Assembly (NCBI GenBank): GCA_029940475.1
Contig: JAPYUT010000001.1
Location: 2,843 to 66,842, forward strand
Source of the DNA: Verrucomicrobiales bacterium
Lineage (GTDB): Bacteria > Verrucomicrobiota > Verrucomicrobiia > Verrucomicrobiales > DEV007
Length of the DNA stretch: 64,000 nucleotides
Direction of reading: 5' to 3'
This document shows, one piece after another, positions 43,003 to 50,546 of the stretch. The notes below the pieces were generated by a model. The model was not told where the DNA came from. It ran no database searches and saw only the letters and a program-made list of their open reading frames with translations. Position numbers and translations under genes: made by a program. How positions within the stretch are numbered: the stretch's first letter is position 1; each line of letters begins with the position of its first letter.

Positions 43003-43740
43003 ATGTCCTGGCATTGGCAAATGGACGGTGCGCCTCCTGTAAGCTTCGTTATACCCTGCCGGAATGATGCCGGCCTGCTCGGCAATTGCCTGGATTCCCT
43101 TTTCCGGCTTGATCCCCGGCCTGAGCTGGTGGTTGCTGATGCATCCGATGACAGGTTCCCCGTGCGCGATCTGTGTGCACATTATAATGCGCAATTAGTG
43201 GAGGTGGATGCACCCTGCCGGGGTGCCCAGCTTGACGCCGGGGCTGCTCTTGCAGGCGGGGAAGTGCTCATTTTCCACCATGCAGACTCGGAATTCTCCC
43301 AGGCTCATTACAATTCCCTGCGTGATCTTTTTGTACGTGACCCAATGCTTGGCGGCGGGGCTTTCCTGAAGGATCTGGCTGCCGCTTATCCGCGACTGGC
43401 CTGGCTGCGCCCGTTGCATCGGTTTTTCACACGCCATATCGGGACCATGTATGGTGACCAGAGTGTTTTCGTGGTGCGTGAGGTGTTTGAGATGATGGGC
43501 GGGTTCGGTGACCTGCCTCTGATGGAGGATGTCAGTTTTTCAGCACGCCTGCGCGATACCGCCCGCGTGAAGGTGATCGATCCGCCACTGCGCAGTTCCC
43601 GGAGAAAGTTTACGCATGACGGGGTGTGGCGGCGCAAACTTGAGAACATGCGACTGGTTGCGCTGTTCCGGCTCGGCGTATCTCCTGAGAAACTGGCACA
43701 GGTTTATTATCGGCCAGGGGCACGTTCCCCCGGCATTTGA
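43003..43740 (+). CDS. TIGR04283-type family 2 glycosyltransferase
   Basis: This 245-residue GT-A enzyme starts PVSFVIPCRNDAGLLGNCLDSL. It has ELVVADASDD, RGAQLDAGAALAGGEVLIFHHADS (the metal-binding DxD position), and the characteristic MYGDQSVFVVREVFEMMGGF with LPLMEDVSFSARLR, SSRRKFTHDGVWRR and LGVSPEKLAQVYY. This pattern is that of the rSAM/selenodomain-associated (arsenosugar-type) glycosyltransferases. No partner arsS or TIGR04282 gene is seen. The ATG 43003 is 2 nt after the lipid-kinase stop, so a glycolipid product is possible. Confidence 0.85.
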   Translation: MSWHWQMDGAPPVSFVIPCRNDAGLLGNCLDSLFRLDPRPELVVADASDDRFPVRDLCAHYNAQLVEVDAPCRGAQLDAGAALAGGEVLIFHHADSEFSQAHYNSLRDLFVRDPMLGGGAFLKDLAAAYPRLAWLRPLHRFFTRHIGTMYGDQSVFVVREVFEMMGGFGDLPLMEDVSFSARLRDTARVKVIDPPLRSSRRKFTHDGVWRRKLENMRLVALFRLGVSPEKLAQVYYRPGARSPGI

Positions 43741-43806
43741 ACTGGATGCGTTTGACAAGCGGGGGTTTTTCTAGAAAAGAGCGGGAAATAAGATTATCAT
43801 TAATTC

Positions 43807-44067
43807 ATGGACCCGCTCATCTATGCATTGTCCGGCGCCGCTGTCGGTTGGCTGTTTATCTGGTGGTTGGGCCAGCGCCAGGGTATGCAAATCCTCAGGA
43901 CGATGCTGCTTGGCGTGGTGGGTGGCATCGCCGGCGGTTACCTTGCTGAAGTGCTCATTGAGCTGTTGGACACCCTGGCACCGTTGGCGGGGGGGGCACT
44001 GGGAGCCTTCGTGCTGCTGGTTTTTGTGCGGGAAAGGCAGGCGGCAAAGAAGCGGCAGGGGCAGTAG
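43807..44067 (+). CDS. Small GlsB/YeaQ-like membrane protein
   Basis: This 86-residue protein has two or three hydrophobic helices separated by Gly-rich turns (IYALSGAAVGWLFIWWLG, MLLGVVGGIAGGYLAEVLI, LAPLAGGALGAFVLLVFV) and a basic tail. The pattern fits the transglycosylase-associated GlsB/YeaQ/YmgE family, whose function is loosely linked to envelope stress. A perfect TTGACA at 43752-43757 has no good -10 at standard spacing. It ends the four-gene plus-strand run starting at 41751. Confidence 0.65.
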   Translation: MDPLIYALSGAAVGWLFIWWLGQRQGMQILRTMLLGVVGGIAGGYLAEVLIELLDTLAPLAGGALGAFVLLVFVRERQAAKKRQGQ

Positions 44068-44086
44068 CTGTGCCTGCCTGGCAGGC

Positions 44087-44857
44087 CTAGCGCGGCAGGA
44101 ATACCTCGTCCTTGGCGAGGCCGGTGACTGCACAGATTTTCCGGATCAGGTAAAACAGGCCGGACATTATGATGATCATCAGCGGGATGCCGATTACAAG
44201 GAATCCAACCCAGGTGAGTTTGCCAACGGCGGCGTTATAGCTCACGGGATCTGATTTCCCGGACAGGAAGTAGATGGCGAGGACAAAGTTAAGAACCGCA
44301 CTCAGCAGCAGGCTGCCGGCGAGCATCCAGGTTCCCTGCCAGCGGATTTTCTGGTAAGCGGTCCTGCTGTTTTTCTCAATGACGGCGGTTTCAATGCGTG
44401 GGATATCCAGGATGTCCGGGTTGAGCAGGAAGACTCCAACCAGTGGTTTACTTGTGCTGTGCGAATAGAGGATGGTGATCCCGAAAAGCAGGGGTATGGC
44501 GGCCTCCTTGATCGCAAATAACAGTGCCGCGTTCTCCTTGATGGTGCCGTCTGTATTCCATGCATACCAGGTGATGGTGCCGGTAAGCGTGACTCCTGCC
44601 GCTCCCAGGATGGAATAGAAATTGACCTTGCGGGTTTTAATGAAGTGCCAGACAAAGTAAATCGTTGGCAATAATACGGCAATGATCATGCCGTATATTG
44701 GCCCGACATGCCATGCCTTTTCCCCATCCTTGCTCAACCAGCTGAGCGCGAGCACAGGGATAAGGATATTGACCATGATGTTGGCCAGGGGATTTTCCTG
44801 ATCAGCGGACGCCGTATTCCGGGGTTTTGAATCGGCGGTAGTCTCCTTGTCTTTCAT
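44087..44857 (-). CDS. Multi-pass membrane protein, VC0807-like
   Basis: The 256-residue protein has about six hydrophobic segments, beginning NIMVNILIPVLALSWLSKDG. The cluster KTRKVNFYSILGAAGVTLTGTI followed by LLFAIKEAAIPLLFGITIL resembles VC0807-family proteins, as far as I recall. The N-terminal ~20 residues are polar and cytoplasmic. It stands alone between convergent and same-strand neighbours with no operon link. Function is unknown. Confidence 0.6.
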   Translation of the reverse strand: MKDKETTADSKPRNTASADQENPLANIMVNILIPVLALSWLSKDGEKAWHVGPIYGMIIAVLLPTIYFVWHFIKTRKVNFYSILGAAGVTLTGTITWYAWNTDGTIKENAALLFAIKEAAIPLLFGITILYSHSTSKPLVGVFLLNPDILDIPRIETAVIEKNSRTAYQKIRWQGTWMLAGSLLLSAVLNFVLAIYFLSGKSDPVSYNAAVGKLTWVGFLVIGIPLMIIIMSGLFYLIRKICAVTGLAKDEVFLPR

Positions 44858-45047
44858 GTGTGCTAGGGGTGTCTTGGGAATGGTATCTATAGCTTCTCGG
44901 GATTGGCTGCAAGCAGAGGCTTGTCAGGGGTGCGGATGGGTTTTTAAGGGCCGGGTGCCCGGGGAGAGTCAATGCTGCCTGAATGTCAGGTGCTGGAGGA
45001 AGTTGCCGGTGGTGTTCCCGCTCAGTGTTGCCTTGTGCCTCTATTCA

Positions 45048-47480
45048 TCAGGGGCTTGCTTCTGCCTGTGAGGCAGCGGGTGGCTCCGGGAACAGGGAGG
45101 ATTCCCTGTAGTCGGGAAATTTATCCTTGAGCCTGGCACGCAGTTCGGCTGCTTTTTTCCCCTGCTCAAGTTGTTCGTGGGCGTGAGCGCTTTTAAGGAG
45201 TGCCTGGGGAGTGATCTGTTCATCTTCAATTGCGTAGGTGGGTTTTATCAGGCGCTGAATGGCCTGTTCATAGTGTTTTTGTCGCAGGGCTACCTCACCC
45301 CACAACAGGCACAGCATTCCGTAAACACGGCTCTGCGGCTGCAGGGTCAAGCCATCCTCTGCAGCTTCGTCAGCCTCGTCATGGCGCCCGAGTGCAAGCA
45401 GTGCAACGCCCTTGTCATGCAACACACGGGCCCGGTTGGTTGAGGGTTGGCGGGTGGCGAGGTAAAAGTCGAAGGCCGTGATGGCGTTCTTGTAATCCCC
45501 GGTATGGAGCCTTGCCTGGCCCAGGTGTTTCCAGACAACAGCCTGGGTGGCTGCCGGGTGACTGGGAGTGGTGGCGAGGTCCAGGTAATTGACTGCAGAT
45601 GGGTAATCCCTGGCGTCAAAGAGCTTGATCCCCAGCCAAAGGTAAACCTGTGGAGGTATCTTGACTTGGTGAGTTTTTCCGGACAGTGCCTCGATTTCTT
45701 TCTTTACTTCATCGAGGCGCTGCAGGGAATACTCGGCGAGGATGATGCGCAGTGTTGCGCGGGTGAAGTAGGCCTTGGCGTTGAGTTCGCGCGCCTTGCG
45801 CAATGCCGTCGAGGAGGCGGAGAATTCCTTGAGTTCAAATTGTCCCCACCCAATCCAGAAATGAGCTTGAGGGGTGGCTTTGCTACCCGGGAATTTTTTC
45901 ATCAGGGTGGTGTAGTTTTCGACCATTGCCTTATATTCCCCCAGTTGCCCCTTAATGAGTGCGCTTTGCTGATAGGCCAGTTCAGCAGCCTCGCAATCAG
46001 GGTGGTTTGCCATGATCCTTTTCAGGTCGCGCAGTGCCGAGTCGTAATCCTCGGTTGCCCTGTAGCTGAGCGCACGCTTGGCAAGGGCATTGGAGATACG
46101 CGGGTCTTCCGGGGAACCGGTTATAAAGTCACCGAAAGCCTTGATTGCCTGCACGTGGTTCTTGGCTTCCGTATGGGACCAGCCTTTCTTGTAAAGGATG
46201 GAAGCGCGCAGTTCCTCGGGAAGGTTTAAGGTGCGCACCCGGTCGTAAGACAGCCCGGCGGGAGCGAACACTCCATGATTGAAGAGATACTCAGCCTTCA
46301 GGACATATGCCAGGTCGATATTGCTACTGGAGTCATCACGCTCTTGTTGCCAGCGGATAAAGTTATCGGTTAATTCAGGTAGCCTGTTATTGCCCAAGCT
46401 GAAGAAGCAAAGAAGTTTCCGGTATTCCGCTTCGCCGGCCTCCCCTGTCAGCGGATAGTGTTCATGCAGGATGGTGTAGATGCGGATTGCATCAGGATAA
46501 CGTTTCAGGTGACGGTGGGAGTTGCCTGCCATCAGCAGCATTTTCGGCCTGATGTCCTCGGACATCACAAAGGCACCTTTGCTGTATATCTCGGCGACTT
46601 TCCCGTGGTTTTTCTCGGCGTAGTAGGTCTTGATCAGGTGGAACTGGGCGTCCGGTTTCCATTCATCCCCGCCACGTAGATTTAGTGTTGAGTGGAGGTG
46701 CTCTTTGGCGGCGTCAGTGTCGCCGAGAGCGTTGCTGATAAGGCCTGCCTTTACCAGGGCCTCCCCCTTGATATCGTCCTCGGAGGTTAACCCGGCCAGG
46801 GCAATAAATGCAGCGAGGGCTTTTTCCTGGTTGCCGATCTCAGAATGCGTCCGGGAAATGATGAGCAGTGCCGCTTCGCGGTAGGGATTATTTTTTTTAT
46901 TGGCCGCGATGTCCTCGAAAGCGTGCAGCATTTCTTCAACAAGGCCCTGTTTCCTGAAGGAACTTGCCCGGTAATAAGCGGCGGAGAGACGAATCGCGTT
47001 CTTTTTGGATTCCTTCCTCGCTATGTCAAAATACTGCGCGGATTCCCTGTAAAGCTCGCGAGCAAAATAAAGCGAGCCCAGTCGATAGGCTGATGGTGCT
47101 CCGTAGTCACTGTCGCGGAACTTATGGAGGACATCAAGATATGCCTGCTCGGCTGTCTTGATGTTGTCCTGTTTCAGCCGGCATTCGGCCATTCGGTAAC
47201 CTGCCGAGGCGGCTTCTTTTCCCTCCGGGTAGAGCCTCAGGTATTTATCATACTGGACCTCTGAAAGCTGCCATTGCTTTTGGCTGTAAATGTAATGGGC
47301 ATACTTGATAAGGCTTTCCTCGCGATCATTACGCAGGACTTTTTCGTCAGGGGCAACGGGTGCGGCAGGTACTGCCGGGCGGGCTCGTGGGATAGGTTCG
47401 CTTTGGGCTGATAGCGCGCATTGCATGATGCCGGCGCTCAGGACAGCCACAGTTGCATTCCTGGAACGGGTTAGAATCAT
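45048..47480 (-). CDS. Exported tetratricopeptide-repeat protein linked to ExbB/ExbD
   Basis: The 810-residue protein has a signal peptide (about residues 1-26, VLSAGIMQCALSAQS). A short Pro/Arg-rich start of the mature chain (EPIPRARPAVPAAPVAP) follows, then about 15-20 degenerate TPR units over the whole length, such as AHYIYSQKQWQLSEVQYDKYL and ALAAFIALAGLTSEDDI. Its ATG overlaps the exbD stop by 4 nt (47477-47480), so it is translated as the third gene of the exbB-exbD operon. It occupies the place where Tol systems carry periplasmic partners. I infer a periplasmic protein acting with the proton-driven motor. Confidence 0.8.
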   Translation of the reverse strand: MILTRSRNATVAVLSAGIMQCALSAQSEPIPRARPAVPAAPVAPDEKVLRNDREESLIKYAHYIYSQKQWQLSEVQYDKYLRLYPEGKEAASAGYRMAECRLKQDNIKTAEQAYLDVLHKFRDSDYGAPSAYRLGSLYFARELYRESAQYFDIARKESKKNAIRLSAAYYRASSFRKQGLVEEMLHAFEDIAANKKNNPYREAALLIISRTHSEIGNQEKALAAFIALAGLTSEDDIKGEALVKAGLISNALGDTDAAKEHLHSTLNLRGGDEWKPDAQFHLIKTYYAEKNHGKVAEIYSKGAFVMSEDIRPKMLLMAGNSHRHLKRYPDAIRIYTILHEHYPLTGEAGEAEYRKLLCFFSLGNNRLPELTDNFIRWQQERDDSSSNIDLAYVLKAEYLFNHGVFAPAGLSYDRVRTLNLPEELRASILYKKGWSHTEAKNHVQAIKAFGDFITGSPEDPRISNALAKRALSYRATEDYDSALRDLKRIMANHPDCEAAELAYQQSALIKGQLGEYKAMVENYTTLMKKFPGSKATPQAHFWIGWGQFELKEFSASSTALRKARELNAKAYFTRATLRIILAEYSLQRLDEVKKEIEALSGKTHQVKIPPQVYLWLGIKLFDARDYPSAVNYLDLATTPSHPAATQAVVWKHLGQARLHTGDYKNAITAFDFYLATRQPSTNRARVLHDKGVALLALGRHDEADEAAEDGLTLQPQSRVYGMLCLLWGEVALRQKHYEQAIQRLIKPTYAIEDEQITPQALLKSAHAHEQLEQGKKAAELRARLKDKFPDYRESSLFPEPPAASQAEASP

Positions 47481-47911
47481 TTGGCGGGGGGAGTGGAGAT
47501 CTCAGGAGGGGTCGTGGCAAAGGAGACATTCCAGATTCCGGCCTGCTGACAAACGTTGAGCACCCTGACGATGTGGTCAAATGCAGCTTCGCGATCACCG
47601 CGCAGGATTACCGCCTGATCGGGGTAGGCTGCGACAATATCCCGGAACATCCCGAGCAACTCCGGATCCGTCTTGGTCAAACCCTCGACCACGATTTGCC
47701 CGGTTTTGCGGACATTAACCACAATCTCGCCGATAGTGCGTTGCGGATTCTCGCCGGAGGAAGCTGCCGGGACACTGATATCGATTTCGGTTTCGAAACG
47801 AGCGTAGTTCCAGAGGACGATAAAGAAGATCAGCAGCAGGAATACGATATCAATCATCGGCGCGAGTTGGATACCCGTGCGCTCGGAGCCAAACTGAGAT
47901 TGAAATTTCAT
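47477..47911 (-). CDS. exbD: ExbD/TolR-family biopolymer transport protein
   Basis: The 144-residue protein has the single N-terminal transmembrane helix of the family with the essential Asp (IQLAPMIDIVFLLLIFFIV) and a periplasmic domain (ILRGDREAAFDHIVRVLNVCQQAG). With ExbB/TolQ it forms a proton-driven motor complex in the inner membrane. It follows the exbB-like gene by 24 nt and overlaps the TPR gene by 4 nt. It could serve TonB-type transport, Tol or another envelope process; no TonB, TolA, TolB or Pal gene is present. Confidence 0.9.
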   Translation of the reverse strand: MKFQSQFGSERTGIQLAPMIDIVFLLLIFFIVLWNYARFETEIDISVPAASSGENPQRTIGEIVVNVRKTGQIVVEGLTKTDPELLGMFRDIVAAYPDQAVILRGDREAAFDHIVRVLNVCQQAGIWNVSFATTPPEISTPPAK

Positions 47912-47935
47912 GCTGCGCGCCTGCTGTCAGACGGC

Positions 47936-48748
47936 TCAGGTGTTGCGGGAATTTCCGGGTTTTTCCTCCGGGGAATATCTCGATGAGCGCCCGCGGGTTC
48001 CTGATATGGTGCGCGAGGTTGCCTGCTTGTACTGGGCGGCGAGCAGTGCCATGGTGTGAGTGGCTGCTGCCTCCAGTTCAGAGACGAGCCCCTGCACCCG
48101 GCCCCGGAACATGGAATAGAAGATCAGTGCCGGTATGCCGATGCATAATCCTCCGGCAGTGGTTAACAGGGCCTCCGAGACCCCGCTGGCAAGTCCGGTC
48201 TGCTTTGAGCCGACGAAACTGTGCTGGGCTATTTCCCGAAATGCCTTGATCATTCCGATGACCGTGCCGAGCAGTCCCACCATTGGCGCAATAGCGCCTA
48301 TGTCAGCAAGATACTGGATCCGTTGATGCAGGATGCTGGCCTGTCGGGATCCTTCCGCCTCGGTGACTTCACGAACCTCATCAAAGCTTGCGGTAGGATT
48401 TTTGGTGGCGAAATTCAGTGTTTTTGCCGTGATTCGCGAGATGCACTCGTCCTGACGGTTGCAAACCTCCAGCAAGCCTAAATAATCCTGCTTGCGGATG
48501 AGGACATCAGCCGAGTTCATAAAACGGTCACTTACCACCGCGCCGCGCCGGATGGTCAGCAGATAGAAGATGATAAGGAATACCGCGGTGATTGAAAGTG
48601 CCGCCAGTGGCCAGATCAGAAAGCCGGTTTCCTCGACGATCTCAAGCAGGGTGAGTTCGCCGGAGTCACTGTCGGGAGCTTTTGACTGGGCGCTGGCTGC
48701 CCCCAGCAGGGTGGCATTGACCAGAAGGATACGGGTAAGGAAGCTCAT
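47936..48748 (-). CDS. exbB: ExbB/TolQ/MotA-family proton channel protein
   Basis: The 270-residue protein has three membrane spans: IWPLAALSITAVFLIIFYLL, then IGAIAPMVGLLGTVIGMIKAF and LLTTAGGLCIGIPALIFYSMF, the last two being the conserved MotA/TolQ/ExbB helices. An N-terminal signal-like stretch (ILLVNATLLGAASA) precedes the first span, as in many ExbB proteins with a periplasmic leader. It is the first gene of the operon with exbD and the TPR protein. A good promoter (TTGAAA, 17 nt, CATACT) lies about 35 nt upstream of ATG 48748. Confidence 0.9.
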   Translation of the reverse strand: MSFLTRILLVNATLLGAASAQSKAPDSDSGELTLLEIVEETGFLIWPLAALSITAVFLIIFYLLTIRRGAVVSDRFMNSADVLIRKQDYLGLLEVCNRQDECISRITAKTLNFATKNPTASFDEVREVTEAEGSRQASILHQRIQYLADIGAIAPMVGLLGTVIGMIKAFREIAQHSFVGSKQTGLASGVSEALLTTAGGLCIGIPALIFYSMFRGRVQGLVSELEAAATHTMALLAAQYKQATSRTISGTRGRSSRYSPEEKPGNSRNT

Positions 48749-48786
48749 TGGCTGGCATGCCGGCGGTTAATGCCGGGACGCTTACA

Positions 48787-48815
48787 AGTATGTAACCGCT
48801 ATCACCGCTTTTCAA
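48787..48815 (-). promoter_or_regulatory. Candidate promoter of the exbB-exbD-TPR operon
   Basis: On the minus strand TTGAAA (48815-48810, 5/6), a 17-nt spacer and CATACT (48792-48787, 4/6). The predicted start is about 30 nt before exbB. The -10 lies inside a small palindrome TTACA-AGTA-TGTAA (48782-48795) that could bind a regulator. Confidence 0.42.
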
Positions 48816-48851
48816 ACTTCACTTATATTAACCATTGATCCCCGTTTACGG

Positions 48852-48880
48852 CTGGAAGGATAGGCGAGTCCGGCTAGAAT
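48852..48880 (+). promoter_or_regulatory. Candidate promoter of uvrC
   Basis: CTGGAA (48852-48857, 3/6), a 17-nt spacer and TAGAAT (48875-48880, 5/6). Transcription would start about 3 nt before the GTG start codon, so the mRNA would be nearly leaderless. Confidence 0.33.
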
Positions 48881-48889
48881 ACGCCTGCG

Positions 48890-50491
48890 GTGTCGACTGA
48901 ATTTCAACGTGAACCTGTCGATTTCCCGGCCAAGCTGAGGGAGGTGCCTCACAAGCCGGGTGTTTACCTGATGCATGACCGCCTTAACCGGGTGATTTAT
49001 GTTGGCAAGGCACGGGATCTGCGCAAGCGCCTGGCCAGTTATTTCACCCCTTCGCGCCGGATGCGTTCTGACCTCAAGACGCGCGCGCTTATTGAGAGTA
49101 TCTGGGATTTTGAGACCCATGTTGTACGCAGTGAGTCTGAGGCATTGTTACTTGAGGTGAAACTCATCAAGGAATTCAGGCCGAAATATAATGTTTCCTT
49201 CCGGGATGATAAGCGATTTTTGCTCCTCAAGGTAAAACATGCGGATTTGTTACCGCGTTTTCAGCTGGTGCGTGTACGCAAGGATGACGGGAGTCGCTAT
49301 TTTGGCCCCTTTGCGCACTCGGGTGCCCTCAGGACAACGCTTAACTGGATTAACAGGGAGTTCGGGTTGCGCACCTGCCGACCCCGCGTGCCCGGTGAAT
49401 CCGACTACAGGCATTGCCATGACGACGTCATTGCCAATTGCTCGGCGCCGTGTGTTGGAAAGGTGTCCCGGGAGGATTATCTTGAGCGCATTGAATGTGC
49501 ATGTGCATTCCTTGATGGCGGGTGGCGGGATCGTGTTGCGGATATTGAGGCCAATATGGAGGCAGCGGTATCGAGACAGGATTTTGAGGTGGCGGCACAA
49601 TACCGCGACATGCTCGATAGCCTGAAGAAGACTCTCCAGCCGACGCGGCGCTTCACCCGCGGGCGTGGTTTACCGGGGAGCGGGGAGGGCATTGACCCCC
49701 TTGCTGATGTTGAGCAATTGCGCGACGTGCTTGGCTTGGCATCGGCACCGATGCTGATGGAGTGCTTTGACATCTCCAATATTTCTTCAAGCCACATTGT
49801 GGCATCAATGGTTCGCTTCAAGGAAGGTGTTCCCGACAATGCCAATTATCGTCGTTACCGGATCAAGGGAGTGAAGGGCCAGGATGATTTTGCCAGCATG
49901 GCTGAGGTTGTAAGGAGACGTTATTCACGCATTTTACTGGAGGGGAAAAGGCATACGGGGAGCAAGCAGGCGGAGTGTTCCCAGGAGGATTCCATTGAGG
50001 CGCTCAATCGCATGGTTGCGGAAAGGGAGCAGGAAGCGGGGCAAAAGAAATTCCGTTATGTCTGCCTGCCTGACTTGGTGGTTGTCGATGGTGGCAAGGG
50101 GCAGCTCTCCAGTGCATTGAAGGAATTAAGGAGACTGGGCTTGGGGGAGCTTGCCGTTATCGGATTGGCTAAAGAGAATGAGGAGATCTTCCGCCCGGGT
50201 GCCAGTGCGGCATTGTGCCTGCCCCATGATACCGGAGCCCTGCGCCTGTTGCAGCGAATTCGTGACGAGGCGCATCGCTTTGCCAATAGTTATCATCAAT
50301 TACTGATGAAACGGCGCATCGGGGAGAGTATTCTTGATGATTGCCCCGGGGTGAGTGATGCCCGCAAGACTGCGTTGTTACGGAAATTTGGATCTATTTC
50401 ACGGTTAAAGAAGGTTTCCGCAGAGCAGATTGCCGAGATTCGCGGAATTAGCCTGCGGGCGGCAAAAGATATATTGGATTTCCTCAATTAG
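48890..50491 (+). CDS. uvrC: Excinuclease ABC subunit C, shortened
   Basis: UvrC makes the dual incision in nucleotide excision repair. The GIY-YIG domain (PGVYLMHDRLNRVIYVGKA, LLLEVKLIKEFRPKYN), the Cys cluster (LRTC, RHCHDD, NCSAPCVG), the UVR motif (SRQDFEVAAQYRDMLDSLKK, about residues 227-246), the RNase H-like nuclease (ECFDIS, VVVDGGKGQL, RDEAHRFA with catalytic Asp, Asp, His) and the C-terminal HhH (LRKFGSISRLKKVSAEQIAEI) are all present. Length is 533 rather than ~600 residues. Only ~50 residues separate UVR from ECFDIS, against ~150 in E. coli, so an inter-domain segment is missing. The start is GTG 48890. Confidence 0.92.
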   Translation: MSTEFQREPVDFPAKLREVPHKPGVYLMHDRLNRVIYVGKARDLRKRLASYFTPSRRMRSDLKTRALIESIWDFETHVVRSESEALLLEVKLIKEFRPKYNVSFRDDKRFLLLKVKHADLLPRFQLVRVRKDDGSRYFGPFAHSGALRTTLNWINREFGLRTCRPRVPGESDYRHCHDDVIANCSAPCVGKVSREDYLERIECACAFLDGGWRDRVADIEANMEAAVSRQDFEVAAQYRDMLDSLKKTLQPTRRFTRGRGLPGSGEGIDPLADVEQLRDVLGLASAPMLMECFDISNISSSHIVASMVRFKEGVPDNANYRRYRIKGVKGQDDFASMAEVVRRRYSRILLEGKRHTGSKQAECSQEDSIEALNRMVAEREQEAGQKKFRYVCLPDLVVVDGGKGQLSSALKELRRLGLGELAVIGLAKENEEIFRPGASAALCLPHDTGALRLLQRIRDEAHRFANSYHQLLMKRRIGESILDDCPGVSDARKTALLRKFGSISRLKKVSAEQIAEIRGISLRAAKDILDFLN

Positions 50492-50546
50492 AGGAGTGTT
50501 CCCGGTGGCGCTTGATTTATTCAAGCTCAGCCACGAAACTTAGAGG

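Noticed and set aside
43752-43757. Perfect TTGACA as promoter of the GlsB-like gene
   Set aside because: No acceptable -10 hexamer is found at 15-19 nt spacing.
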